DNA of 64,000 bases from Orientallactaga sibirica. Its lineage: Eukaryota; Chordata; Mammalia; Rodentia; Dipodidae. Of this stretch, positions 10,607-21,609 are shown piece after piece. Position numbers and translations under genes: made by a program. The notes below the pieces were generated by a model that was not told the origin of the DNA, ran no database searches, and saw nothing but the letters and a program-made list of their open reading frames with translations. Each line of letters starts with the position of its first letter. Within the stretch, counting starts at the first letter, position 1. The stretch is from contig JAEOAD010000015.1 of NCBI GenBank assembly GCA_036365145.1, positions 6,937,501 to 7,001,500 of the forward strand. The letters run 5' to 3'.

Positions 10607-11147
10607 CCTGCTTTTTATCTTATCTTTGATTTATAGCAGTTTTACTCTGAGTTCTTTGGGGTGGGTTTCTTTTGGTTTATTCTTTTTGGAGTTTTTGAGC
10701 TCCTCCCATGTGTGCCTTGATGTCTTTTCCACAGTTTAGGAATGGTCTCAACAATTCTTTTCAAATACTGTTTCTTACTCATTTTCTCTCTCCTCTTGCT
10801 TTAGAATTCCATTATATATATATAAGACATTTTCAACATGTGTCTCTTAGCTTCTTTTTTTTTTTTTGTATTTTTTCCTCTTGTGTTTCTGTACTTAATG
10901 CTAGATGCTGTTTCTTTTAATTTTTTAAATTCTTTTAATTCTATTAAAGTCACCATTGAATTTCTTAGTTTGAGCTATAGGGAGGTTATTTACATTTGGC
11001 TTTAAAAAAAAATCTGGTTTTGGGTTCTTGGTTAAAACTCCAATTTTGTCTTTTAATCCTTTGAATATGGTAAAACACAGCTATTTAAAAGTAGTCTAAT
11101 TCCACAATATCCATAGCCCAATTTGCCTGTTTTTGTTTTCTTAAAAA
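10607..11147 (-). mobile_element. Old L1/HAL1-like body, antisense (copy 2)
   Basis: Counterpart of 9061-9595, with a few small indels in T and A runs. Confidence 0.55.
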
Positions 11148-11156
11148 TTTTTTTTT

Positions 11157-11309
11157 GCTGGGCGTGGTGGTGCACACCTTTAATCCCAGCACTTGGGAGG
11201 CAGAGGTAGGAGGATCACCATGAGTTCGAGGCCACCCTGAGACTACATAGTAAATTCCAGGTCAGCCTGAACTAGAATGAGACCCTACCTCGAAAAACCA
11301 AAAAAAAAA
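11157..11309 (+). mobile_element. B1 SINE
   Basis: GCTGGGCGTGGTGGTGCACA, GAGTTCGAGGCCACCCTGAG, CCCTACCTCGAAAAACC plus poly-A. Directly followed by an antisense SINE. Confidence 0.92.
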
Positions 11310-11344
11310 ATTTTTTTTTTATTTGAGAGCAACAGGGAGAGAGG

Positions 11345-11388
<44 letters not shown>

Positions 11389-11543
11389 GGTGTGCCAGGG
11401 CCTCCAGCCACTGCAAACCAACTCCAGATGCATGTGCCATCTTATGCATCTTGCTTACGTGGGTTCTGGAGAATCGAGCCTTGAACTGGGGTCCTTAGGC
11501 TTCACAGGCAAATGCTTAACCACTAAGCTATCTCTCCAGCCTC
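11310..11543 (-). mobile_element. tRNA-head SINE (DIP-like), short-body type, antisense, with (GA)n tract
   Basis: T-run, (GA)n at about 11337-11385, GGGCCTCCAGCCACTGCAAA, CTCCAGATGCATGTGCCATC, closing CTAAGCTATCTCTCCAGCCT. Confidence 0.92.
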
Positions 11544-11544
11544 C

Positions 11545-11700
11545 AGTTTTTGTTTTCTATGTTTCTAGCTTAGAGGAGCTCGTTAATATTGTCTCCTTAT
11601 ATCTGGACATTCTCTATTGTGTTCTAGATTCTGTCCTTGTATATTGCTTTTAGAAGCAATTTGAGGTCTAAGATGATGCTATTTTTCCTCTAACATTGTT
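11545..11700 (-). mobile_element. Old L1/HAL1-like body, antisense (continuation)
   Basis: 'ccttatatctggacattctc' and 'agcaatttgaggtctaagat' resemble the complement of L1/HAL1 text, in line with the pieces at 9061-9600 and 10607-11147. Confidence 0.5.
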
Positions 11701-12029
11701 TGCTTCTGCTGGGCGTCTGGGCACAATCACCTTAATTCGTAGAAATAATTTGAAGCAGAGAAACAGCTTCTGAAAGAGCCCAGGTGTGGCCTTCAGAGTC
11801 CTAGTGAAAAACAAGTAGAGGGGGTCGCCCTACCCACTGGCTGCTTGACGGACTCTGGATTCAAATCCCCATCCTCCAACCCTGGCGTTGTCTCTTCAGA
11901 ATGGGTAAATCCTTCTATGGAAACACTGGCTGTAACATGAGGCTTACCCTCATGGGATACTTTCCTTCCCCAGACTCTGATCTGACAGCTAGAGCTTTCA
12001 CGACCACAGTCACTACACACTGCCAGCTT

Positions 12030-12348
12030 CCCTAGTTGTCTTCAAGAAGGCTTGGGAGGTGGTAGGACCTTTAGGAGGTGTGGCCCAGTGGGAGGTCCAA
12101 AGCTCACTAGGAATGTGCCCTTGAAGGGGATTAAGAAAAGATTATTGTTATTCTATTTTATTTCCTGATATTGAGGTAAGCAGACTGCTCAGCCACCTGT
12201 TCCTTGTTATAATGGCCATATGGCATCCTCACTCTAGCCTCAATCATGGACCAGAACCTCCAAATCTGTGAGCCAAAATCATCCATTCCTCTTGTGAAAT
12301 GGATTATCTCAGGTGTGTCATCATCATAATAGAAAGTTGACTAATACA
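12030..12348 (+). mobile_element. MaLR LTR remnant
   Basis: 'ggaggtggtaggacctttag', 'gtggcccagtgggaggtcca', GTGAGCCAAAATCATCC and the closing AGAAAGTTGACTAATAC follow the layout of a MaLR LTR (mid part to 3' end). Confidence 0.7.
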
Positions 12349-12508
12349 TCCTGCCCAGACAGGGAGATGTCCAGAAAGGAATGACAGTTGTTTCCACTAC
12401 TTCTGAGACCATGCAACCCCAAGATGTATTTGTCATACACATCTGCTCATTCCACTCTTCCTTGCTATGACTCCCCAAAGTCACTCCAAAGTCACAGAAT
12501 GTTTGTTG

Positions 12509-12845
12509 AGATTTGAATGGAAAATGCCCCCAAAGGCACATGTATCTGAACATTACATCCCCAGCTGGTTATACTGTTTTGGAAGGTTGTGGAAATTTTA
12601 GGAAGTCGAGCCTCACAGGAGGAAATGGGTCCCTGGGAGCTTGCAATTTTATAGCCTGGCCCCATTTATTGTCTGTTCTCTGCTTCCCAAGTACAGTTGC
12701 AATGTAACTAGCTGCTTCATGCTCCTGCCACCATGTTTTCCTGCTATGACAGACAGCATTCCTTCTTAAACTGTAAGCATTAACAAACCTTTATCCATTT
12801 TTTTTTTTTTTTTTGGTCACAGCAATGAGAAAGCAACATATCTAG
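12509..12845 (+). mobile_element. MaLR LTR (rodent ORR1/MT-type)
   Basis: GATTTGAATGGAAAATGCCC, 'tggttatactgttttggaag', 'ttatagcctggccccattta', TAAACTGTAAGC and the closing GGTCACAGCAATGAGAAAGC are diagnostic for rodent MaLR LTRs. Confidence 0.8.
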
Positions 12846-13100
12846 CAGTTCAGACGATAGGTTCTAGAGTCAAACAAGTGTTGGTTCAAATCCAAATAGG
12901 AGTCCCATCCATACTTTTCTAGAGATGCACTCTTGGGACTCCTTTAACTTCTTTGTGTCTAAGTTTCCTCAGCCATAAAATGGTGATAATAGATAGTTCC
13001 TCCCATTTAAAGACGGATCCAAATGACCAGGCCAAGTATTGGCTGTAGATTCCGGTGCATAGTCAGAGCTTATTAAATATTTGTCATTACCATTATTATC
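12846..13100 (+). mobile_element. MIR SINE remnant
   Basis: 'ggttctagagtcaaacaagt', 'gttggttcaaatccaaatag', 'tctaagtttcctcagccata' and 'aaaatggtgataatagatag' match the MIR core order. Confidence 0.8.
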
Positions 13101-14950
13101 ACCCGTCTCAAATTTCTCAAGTCTTCCCATTTCCCATAGCTACCAGAGATATCTGGGCCACCACCATCACGACTCTCTGCATCTATCTTCACACTGGGGT
13201 CTGTGCTTCCTGTCTCCATCCCCAACCAGCCAGCCAGAGGATGTCAAAGTGTACACATCACCACTGTGCCTTGAATGTCCTTCTGTGGCTCCCCACTGCA
13301 CTCACGGTGCAGTCTACATTGGCCTCTCCAACTCCTTCAGTTACCACCTTCTCTTGGGAAAAGAGTGAACTATCTTTCCGTCCTCGAAGGCATCAAGCTT
13401 GATTTCATCATCAGTTCTCTCCAGGGAACTCTTTTGCTTCTGCTGGTCCATTTTCACATGGATATTTCCAACTTATTCTATAGGTCTCAGATTGGAAAAC
13501 ATGCAGTGCTTTTAGGTGTACTGCTGACCATAGCCGACCTTGCTGTGAAGGACATAACAGCAGCCTGTGACCACCCCAGACCATGCACAGAGTAGGGATG
13601 GCTCCACGTAGCACTTCTTCCCCAGCATCGAATACACTGCCTGGCATATTGGAGACCCTTAACATAGAGTCATTGTCAAATTAAAAACATGACTAAATGA
13701 GCCAAGGAAAGAGGTCAACAGAATCTCAGACAATAGAACCCAGTGAGTCACTTCAGCTCCCAGTTGGAGAACCTTCTGGAACCAGCACTCATACTAATCT
13801 CTGTAATTATTCTATTTCCATTCCTAGAACAGTGCTCCCTAAAATTCTGTAAATATTTTGTTTCATAATTGCTTATCTGCACTTTAATCACATAGTGGTT
13901 TTTTTATTATTATTATTATTATCATCATTATTGTTATTATTAATAGTGATAAATAAAGCAGAGCATAAAAGTATTTGCAAAAAAACCAATTGTGTGATTT
14001 AGAATTTTTAATTAATATGAGTTGGGGTTTGTACGGAGTGCTTCTGTTTGAGAATGGATAATCCTCAGTGCCACCCCAATGGGTTTGGTATCTAAACACT
14101 CCACATTGTAATTCACACCCTAAGGGGCTCACAACACTCAGAAAACCATCAGCCCCCAGTTATCTGGTTCCTATCAGCATCGCTTTCTCCAAATGAATGC
14201 ATTTCAATTAAAGGACAAATTTGCCAGAGTAAATGTGAGGTGTGTATTTTGTGAATTAAGGCTCTAACTTTGAATGAAAACAAAACAACAAACATTTTCT
14301 GAGCTCCTATGATATCCCAGTCGCTGAAGATAAGACAAAGAGGAAGAAGACACGCTCTATCTCCCTCCAAGGAGACTGCTGTCTTGCTGGGAAAGGACTC
14401 ACACAAAAGGGAAGCTTTTCAACAGTGATTCAGGTCAACAGGTGAGACCTCACAGGCATATGGAGTACCTGGGACAGACAGTGAGCTATACATGCATTCA
14501 GGAGAAAACAAAGTAAAAGGTGAAAACCTGGCAAGCAGAGGTTACGATTTCAATGTTTATAGGCACCATTTTACTCCTTTCTGTTCATGGAACATCTTCC
14601 AGCTGATTTCTGCACCTTGTCTTTCTCTCTCCCCCATCATACCAGGAATGAAGATGGATTTTACTGCCTCTGTGTGGACACCAAAAGGTGACAATTTGGG
14701 CCAACTACTGCTCACCTCTTGGCTGAAGCAAAATCCTCCCTCCCTTCTCCCCTCCTTTTCCTGGGTCAAGTTACCTGGAAGGAAAGCTAAGAATGTGAGA
14801 GCATCAAAATTGATCAAAGAGATAAATTGGAAGGGGGTGGCAATTCACACAATGACAGAGCCTGACACCCAAAAGAAATGTCCAGAGACCTCTAGAGAAT
14901 ATCTAGTACACGGATATAGCAAGTGATTTGACTGATTATATTTAATTAGA
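13100..14950. other. Unique intronic sequence
   Basis: No gene. A TTATTATTATTATCATCATT run lies at about 13900-13950. 'ttctgagctcctatgatatc' near 14297 is an old repeat of a type also seen at 34505-34680 and 44755-44850, family undetermined. The 144-residue open frame at 14492-14926 has no recognisable domain, splice signals or compositional support. Confidence 0.4.
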
Positions 14951-14959
14951 GGTAACTTT

Positions 14960-15237
14960 TCAGGCTGAAGACATTGCTCAGGGGTAAAGTGCTTGCTATG
15001 CAACCATGTGGACCCAAGTTTGGATCCCCATAACCACATAAAAGCTGGGTGCAGTGGTGCTCCTGTAATCCCAGGCCTGGGGAGGTGGAGACAGAAGGAT
15101 ATCTAGGGCTTATTGGTAGGTAGTCTAGCTGAATCAGTGAGCTCCCGGTTCAGTGAGAGACCCTGTCTCAGAAAAATAAGATGGAGAGCGGCTGATGAAG
15201 ACAAATGGTACTGACCTACAGCACCATATTCATATCT

Positions 15238-15241
<4 letters not shown>
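14960..15241 (+). mobile_element. B4-type composite SINE, sense
   Basis: 'aggctgaagacattgctcag', GGATCCCCATAACCACATA, 'gctgggtgcagtggtgctcc', 'tggtaggtagtctagctgaa', AGAGACCCTGTCTCAGAAAA and 'gaagacaaatggtactgacc' follow the ID-like head plus B1-like body of B4. Confidence 0.8.

Positions 15242-15282
<41 letters not shown>
15242..15282. repeat. (AC)n microsatellite, about 20 units
   Basis: An uninterrupted AC run at the 3' end of the B4 element. Confidence 0.98.
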
Positions 15283-15284
<2 letters not shown>

Positions 15285-15504
15285 TAAAAATGACTTCCTT
15301 TGGCTCAAGACTAAAACAATGAAGTGGCTCTCACATCCTTTTGCATACCTCAGTACTTTCTCACTCCCATGTCATCTTTCTCGAACCACAATAGACAGAG
15401 GGAAGAGATCCTAGGCTATTTCTGACTTCCTGTGTGCTCTGGGCAGTTTGCTGTTCCTTTCTGAGCCACCATCTCCTTATTTGTAGAGCTGCAGAGCCCT
15501 GCTA

Positions 15505-15832
15505 TGTGTCACCTGCAAAATTCCCATGTTAAAACCTAATCCCTATAATGTGAGGGTCCTAACGAGAAGTCACCTTTGGGAGGTGAGGGTAGAGACCTCA
15601 AAATGACATTAGTGTCCTTTCAAGAGACCAAAAGTCACCATGGCCCCTAAGTGAGGACACAGCAAGAAAGTAATGTCCATAAACCAGGAACTAGGCCCTT
15701 CACAGTCACTGAACCTCTTGACATGCTGATCTTTGAACTTCCTAGCCTCCAGAGCTGTGGTATATTTCTGTTGTTTGGGGGCCACTTAGTTTATGGCATC
15801 ATGTTATAGCAGCCAGAAGGGTCTAAGATAGC
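15505..15832 (+). mobile_element. MLT1/MaLR-type LTR remnant
   Basis: 'ttcccatgttaaaacctaat', 'ccctataatgtgagggtcct', 'gtgaggacacagcaagaaag', 'tcctagcctccagagctgtg' and 'catcatgttatagcagccag' follow an MLT1-type LTR from 5' to 3'. Confidence 0.82.
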
Positions 15833-16477
15833 CCCTAAGGACTTCTTGGTTCTCCAAGGTACTAGGACAGTGTCTGAACTTTGGTGTCAGCTCAGCCAGC
15901 ATCAGGCTCCCTTCTTCCCTCCCTAATCTGCCCACAGGTACCTGCTCTCCAGCCATTCAGAAGCTCCCTACCCCTACCCCACCCCCAAGTCACTCTCTTT
16001 CTTTCTGCTCTTATTTCAGTTTCGCTTTAGAACTGTGATAAAACTAACTCAGACCAAGCAGTGAATGATGCGTTCCCTCCAGAGGTTAAAACTGCTAATT
16101 GCATTTTATGAGAAAAGGAATTTTACAAAGCGAATGTTTGATTGTTAAATTGGTCAGGATGAACACAGAATTTTGGGCAATCTCCTTAAGACATTTTCCG
16201 TAGTGTCCAACACTCGGCCTCAGATCCACCAGCTATGTGGAATTGAAAACAGGCTGGTGGAAAGGCAATGACAGAAGAGGCTGCAGGAAGGTCAAGTCTC
16301 AGTCACACAGGAGACCTTCTCGAATGACATCAAGAGAACTCTGCAGCTCCAGCAGAGCCGGCCAAGGAAAGTCCTCCTCACCTTCCTGTGCACCTTTGGT
16401 GTGAAGGTTCAGTTCCACACAACCTCTGTTTGCACCATCTCTGTGAGTGTAAGTGATATGTAAGTGATATTCTTGGA
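15833..16477. other. Unique intron; candidate conserved block at 16030-16260
   Basis: Free of recognisable repeats. 16030-16260 contains CTGCTAATTGCATTTTATGA and a long stretch of AT-rich text without simple repeats; see findings. Conservation not tested. Confidence 0.35.
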
Positions 16478-16552
16478 CTGGGAACATTGCTCAGTGGTGG
16501 GTGCTTGGCTAGCATGTATAAGGGTTCAGTTCTCAGTACCTCAAAAAAAAAA
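16478..16552 (+). mobile_element. ID element (tRNA-derived SINE)
   Basis: GGACTGGGAACATTGCTCAG, 'tgcttggctagcatgtataa', 'gggttcagttctcagtacct' and an A11 tail match the rodent ID monomer. Confidence 0.85.
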
Positions 16553-16559
16553 ATGTTCT

Positions 16560-17310
16560 AGAACAACTCATTATCTCACACCCTGCCCCATTACAGGTTG
16601 TCTCTCACTCCCTTACATTATAATTTTTCCTTTATGAAAGATTTGCACTTCCCAAAGACTTGGAAGGATTTTTGCAATGCTACAGTACTGGAGAAGACAG
16701 AGGTTTGGATAATGTCTGCTTTCATTATAATCCTCTTCCGTCCAGGCCCAGAGGCTAGGATATATGTCAATTTTAATGGGCAGTTTAATCAGTAAGGATT
16801 TACATGTTCTCAAAACAGGACCAAACCTACTACTTCCACAAAAACAGAGAAGAGGAAGGGCTGGGAGTTCTTTCCTCCTGTCCTTACAATGCAACACTCC
16901 CTAGGGAGCCAGGGAACTTGTTCCTGGAGGCCTGGCCTCTCTCCTTCTGGAGCCCTCTTTCAGCAGTGATACAAGTGCAGAACAGAAGTCACCTAGTGGG
17001 GGACAGGGCCATGTTGTCTTCCACATGCTTAAGGACTGATTCCAGAGCCACAGAGTGGCAGCAGGTGGGCTGCATCAGGCCTCACTTCAGAGGCTGGGGT
17101 AGGTACACTGGGAATGCTTGGCTGACCTTCCTATAGGCTCTTCCTGTTTCTCTGTTGGAGGGCACAAGGCCTGGACCTTGCTCTGTCATTGGTGGGAGGA
17201 CATCTGCTCACTAGGTCCTGGGTAATGCTTGCGTAAGGGCAGGGGTGCAAGTCATGACAGCCAGCCACGGAGCCCAGAGGAGGCTTCCTGGGAGGAGTTG
17301 AGGCAGTGAA
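16560..17310. other. Unique intronic sequence
   Basis: No recognisable gene or repeat. The small open frames here have no splice context. Confidence 0.4.
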
Positions 17311-17312
17311 AG

Positions 17313-17457
17313 GGCTGGGGTGATGCTTCAGTGGGTGAAGTGCTTACCATGGAAGTGTAAGGACCTGAACGTGGATCCTGAGAACCCATGTGAAGCTTGA
17401 TAAAGTAACAGGTATCTGTAAAGCCTGCATCCCTATGGTGAGAGGAGAGGTGGAGAC
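17313..17457 (+). mobile_element. B4-type SINE, sense, 5' part (split)
   Basis: GGGCTGGGGTGATGCTTCAG, 'tgcttaccatggaagtgtaa', 'ggatcctgagaacccatgtg' and 'gaggagaggtggagacacac'. It continues at 17660 after an inserted L1 3' end. Confidence 0.72.
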
Positions 17458-17660
17458 ACACTTCCTACACAAGATCTGTGTAACAATGACATCAAAATAG
17501 AAGAAAGTCTACCTGGAAAGAAGGGGTTCAGTGGAGTGGGATTTGTGAAGGGTAAATGGAGGACATAGGAGGGAATTATGATCATAGTGTATTGTCTATA
17601 CTTATGGACGTTTTCAATAAGAAGTTAAAAAAGAAAAAACAAAAACAAATAATGAAAGAA
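17458..17660 (+). mobile_element. 5'-truncated L1 3' end inserted into the B4
   Basis: 'ggttcagtggagtgggattt', 'aatggaggacataggaggga', 'gatcatagtgtattgtctat' and an A-rich end with (AAAAAC)-like text resemble rodent L1 3' UTR. Short 5'-truncated insertions are typical of L1. Confidence 0.65.
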
Positions 17661-17782
17661 TCCTGGAAGCTCATGGACCAGCTAGCCTGGTACACGCAGC
17701 TGCAAGCAACAGGGTGGAAGATGAGGAGCAACACTGAGGTTATTTTCTGGCCTCCAAATGTACACCATGGCATGCATGTGTG
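17660..17782 (+). mobile_element. B4-type SINE, sense, 3' part
   Basis: 'gctcatggaccagctagcct', 'agatgaggagcaacactgag' and 'tattttctggcctccaaatg' resume the B4 consensus where the first part stopped. Confidence 0.7.
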
Positions 17783-17850
17783 CACACACACACACACACA
17801 CAGATACATACACACACACAGATATACACAGACACACACACAAGCACAGA
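17783..17850. repeat. Imperfect (CA)n with GATA interruptions
   Basis: CA runs broken by GATACA units at the B4 3' end. Confidence 0.9.
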
Positions 17851-17924
17851 TACACAAGGAGGGCTTGGGGTGGAACTGGAATATATTTCCAGGCCCCCAT
17901 GTGTGTTTCATCCTATTTCTTGTC

Positions 17925-19531
17925 CATATATATGTATATATATGATGAGCTAAAATATCCTAGAGAGACTTGGACTTTCCATTTGGCAGAATGGGCACCA
18001 CCAGGCTCCCTGGGCCTGAGACCTCAGGGTACATTCAGTGTCAGAACCAGAAGGGACAGCTCCCACTGTCCACCTCCAGGGCTCCTGCTGCTGCCTGGAA
18101 GGGACTCTGTCTCCCAGGAAATATGCTGCTTTTATCATGTCAATTCTTTCCTCCGGTGACACTTGCGTCCCAGTGGGACCACTTATCAGCAAGTCTTGTT
18201 ACCAGCAGTGTTTGTCTCAGTCTTGAGAGGGTGAATTATCTTCCATCTGTCTAGTGGTTCTTGGTGCAGATGCCTCTTGCTGGTTAGCACCAGGGTCCCC
18301 TGTGGGGCTGCCCCAGCTCCTGGGCACTGAGGACCTGTCCACCAGGTACCCAGAATGAAGCCCCTGAAGCTGATTTCACAGTTCAGTGGTCATCTCACCT
18401 CAAGTCTCTTGGGCACCTCCTCTGGGCACTACCCCCCAGGAGATAAGAAAGGGATTATGCTGGGTGACCAGCGGCATCCCACACACGTAGCTCCTGCCTT
18501 TAGCTCCAAAGTAAACTGAATGTGCACACTCTTTCCCCGTGGACTGTGATTGTAGCTGCATCATAACAAGACTGGGGGTCCTGGCTGGGCACAAGGTGAG
18601 CCTGGCCTTGAAGAAGGGGCAGTGTGTAGACTTGTGGACTCTGGGTTTCTGTCTTCCTAGGGTGCTAGACCAAGCAGAGCCAAGAAGACTCTCCTCTGAC
18701 CCATCTCATCTACTTCCCTCTTTCAGAAAACCAGCTCTGTCAGCGTTCTTGTGCTAACCACCTAGGCCTATCAAAGGCCTGGGCTTTAGAACCCAGACCC
18801 TAAAGCTCCTTTCAGTTCTCAGGTCCAACTTTTTTTGGCCTAAGAAAGAACTCAGGACCAACCAGAGCCTTCCCCTGTCCCCGCACGCAGAGAACACAAT
18901 GAGCCAGGCTGTCTTTCACAGCCCATAACCCTGTCCTGCCACTAGACAGACCATCTATCTCAGCCCAAGAAGCCCCTTGACAGTTGGTTGGAGAGGGTCT
19001 TGCCAATCCCGAGGGGGAGTAGGATTTACAGGCAGTGGCCTCACCTCCGACTGCCCTTCCTACACTCACTAGCCACAGAAATAGCCACAGGCTGGGCATG
19101 CTCCATGATTCCAGGGTCCTGAGAATCATGGCCAGTTCCTCTGACCTTGGCCTGCTTTATCAAGCCCTCACTTAAGCTGTGGGGGAGGACCAGTCACCAC
19201 CCTAACAGGCACTGTCCTAACTTATGACCTCATCCCTGATTCTCCACTATTGAGTCAGACACAGGAGGCCATTGGCTCCACATTCTTATTCTCGGCTCAG
19301 CCAGAGCTGCAATATCTTTCCTCAGAAATTAGAGGGCTCCAACAGCTGCAGAATTGCTGGCAAGCCCGAGCAAGCCCAGGCTAGGAAAAACCCAATTTCC
19401 GGCCTTTCTGAGCCAATAGGGTATCTCCTACGCTCCTTTCGCATCCCCAGTCAGGCCTGCTTTCTACCCCTGCCACAAGACCCAGACTCACACTCTTGCT
19501 TCCCTCTACCCAGGAGCCATTCCCCCGACCT
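17925..19531. other. Unique intronic sequence
   Basis: Starts with a short TATATATGTATATATAT run (17926-17943). No recognisable gene or mobile element is seen. A TGAGTCA site lies at 19251. Confidence 0.4.
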
Positions 19532-19598
19532 CAAAACAAAACAAAACAAAACAAAACAAAACAAAACAAAACAAAACAAAACAAAACAAAACAAAACA
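19532..19598. repeat. (AAAAC)n pentanucleotide array, about 13 units
   Basis: Perfect CAAAA pentamers with no SINE attached upstream, unlike the AAAAC-rich tails of the B1 copies. Confidence 0.98.
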
Positions 19599-19739
19599 GT
19601 GCCTAATAAAACATTTTTACTTAGGACAGCAGTATGGGACTGTCTCTTGGCTGAGCAGGACTTTTACATGCTTTTAAACTAGGGTCCTAGCTTTCCTGAT
19701 CTTTCTTATGGTTCCTAAAGGTACCCCCAGCCCCCGCTG

Positions 19740-19985
19740 ACCTAGGGCAGGAGGAGGCGGGGCCTGCTGGGCTAGGTAGAGGCGCTGACTCAGGAACTGC
19801 CTCCAGCAGACCAGGACAGTGTCTTCAGGAGCTGTGAGCAGCCGCAGCTATTGCTGTTGCTAAGAAAAGTCCAAGGAGAAAGACAGTGCGTGCCTGCTTG
19901 CATAGGCCCTGGGGCTGGTGGAGGAAGATGACTCAGGACATGCTGAGACTTGCGGTTGATGTCGCGTCTCACTGACCAAGTGGCC
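19740..19985. promoter_or_regulatory. Candidate regulatory module: GC box and two TGACTCA sites
   Basis: GGAGGCGGGGCC (about 19752), GCGCTGACTCAGG (about 19782) and GATGACTCAGG (about 19927) lie within 200 nt of GC-richer sequence with some CpG. TGACTCA is the AP-1/NRF2-MAF type core. Function is inference; no transcript start is visible. Confidence 0.3.
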
Positions 19986-19989
19986 AGCT

Positions 19990-20733
19990 GTCCTCTGCTT
20001 TATTAGGATGAAGAAGCTTTAAGTACCAGTTATCTTCAATTCTGGGGACACAGAACACTGCTTAGAAAGCCTCTGGGGCTCCTAGAGCAGTGTGCTCAGC
20101 TTGCTGAGGGGAAGGGAGACCAGAGAGAGATATACTAGGAGCTCCTTGCTGACACTTCTTTCTCTAGTCAAGTTTTTCTAGGGCTGTGACTGTCATGGCC
20201 ACTGGATTCTGCTTCCTTTGTTCTGACCATCTGCCATCCATGTCCCAAGGATTCGAGTGCTTCCTGCACTGCTTGATGATATGTAAGCAGAAGCTATTAA
20301 CTGAGCCCTCAAATACGTTCCAGTCCATGGAGGTGTCAGTGTGGAAGAGGTATAGACCATGGAGGGTTGGAGCATGATCAATACATTGTAGGATACAGGA
20401 AATTCCTGGCTCTCATCAGGTTAGACTAGGTCAACCAGAATGGTAGGCTAGCCTGAGAACCTAATTACTGGAGACACACTCTTTTGGCGGGGGAGGTGTA
20501 CTCACGCTTCTTCCCATGTATCACAGAACCAAGAGCATCTCCCCCTCCCATATCCAGTGGTCTCATGTATTCTGATTCCAGTGCTATGAAGAGGAAAGAA
20601 AATTTGTGTGGGGAACACTGCTCAACTCTCATAGACTCTGACTAGGTCCCAAATTCTCAGCCTAGGGGCCAAGATGGCCCTGAGTGTCTGCTCTGCTCTC
20701 ACATCAGACATGGACCTGGGGGTCCCTTACCAT
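19990..20733. other. Unique intronic sequence
   Basis: No recognisable repeat or gene. Confidence 0.4.
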
Positions 20734-20747
20734 CACAAGCATGGTTT

Positions 20748-20913
20748 TTTTGTTTTGTTTTGTTTTGTTTTTGTTTTTCGAGGTAGGGTCTCACTCTGGC
20801 CCAGGCTGACCTGGAATTAACTATGTAGTCTCAGGGTGGCCTTGAACTCACGGCGATCCTCCTACCTCTGCCTCCCCAGTGCTGGGATTAAAGGCGTGCG
20901 CCACCACGCCCGG
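20748..20913 (-). mobile_element. B1 SINE, antisense, young, with perfect target-site duplications
   Basis: (TTTTG)n, CGAGGTAGGGTCTCACTCTG, 'gtagtctcagggtggccttg' and GCGTGCGCCACCACGCCCGG. Identical 14-nt flanks cacaagcatggttt at 20734-20747 and 20914-20927. Retention of CpGs suggests a recent insertion. Confidence 0.95.
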
Positions 20914-21018
20914 CACAAGCATGGTTTAATAAGACCTTAAACCTGCATACTTTCCTGTGGCAAACCTAGAGAGGGAGGCTAGAATATATGTGCTGTTTCC
21001 AGGCGGGATTTTGCTTTT

Positions 21019-21244
21019 TTTTTTTTTTGAGAAAGACAGAGAGAGAGAGGGAGGAGAGGAAGTCAGATAGAGATGGGCGCGCCAGCAAATGAAATCCAGA
21101 TGCGTGTGCCCCCCTTGTGGTCAAGTGCGGCATTGCGCCCTTGCGTCACTTTGCATCTGGCTAAACGTGGGACCTGGAGATTGGAACCAGCGTTCTTAGG
21201 CTTAGAAGGCAGGCGCCTTAACTGCTAAGCCATCTCTCCAGCCC
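21019..21244 (-). mobile_element. tRNA-head SINE (DIP-like), long-body subtype, antisense, with target-site duplications
   Basis: T-run, GA-rich tract, GGCGCGCCAGCAAATGAAAT, GGCATTGCGCCCTTGCGTCA, CTAAACGTGGGACCTGGAGA and closing GCCATCTCTCCAGCCC. Flanks ggattttgctttt at 21006-21018 and 21245-21257 are identical. It is CpG-rich, so probably young. Confidence 0.95.
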
Positions 21245-21609
21245 GGATTTTGCTTTTTAATAGTCATGTAAATGACTTCATCTCCTATAACTGCCATTAA
21301 CAAACAATTCATATAAACTCATGCACTCAGAGTGCTGTCACTGAATGCAGGTATCTCACTCACTGTCAGGAATGCTTTCCTCCTATCCAAAGTCCATCTA
21401 AATGAATGCTATCAGCAAGCAGATCTTGCACCCCTACTTGCTAAGGCCTTCAAGGTCCCAGAAGAAGTTCACATATGCTTCTGTCCTCTTGATGAGACCT
21501 TAATGTCTCTGTGTGTGGAAGTGTTCACAGGTCAGTATAGTTCCATGAGCACTCAGGATCCCAGACTTGGAGGTTGTATAGACCCCAACTGGTACTCTAA
21601 ACAGTTTGA

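Larger units (their letters stand above)
9617..11147 (+). repeat. Tandem duplication, copy 2 (about 1.53 kb)
   Basis: Same order and orientation as copy 1 after about 21 nt of junction sequence (9596-9616, 'ctacatataattccaaagtcg'-like). Differences include a 6-nt insertion near 10290 (TGCTTC), 'ttggt' added near 11030, and several C/T changes at CpG sites. It ends just before a B1 at 11157. Confidence 0.95.

Noticed and set aside
19532..19598. (AAAAC)13 array as a CRISPR-like or regulatory array
   Set aside because: A perfect pentamer without spacers is a simple microsatellite; arrays of this motif come from A-rich SINE tails.
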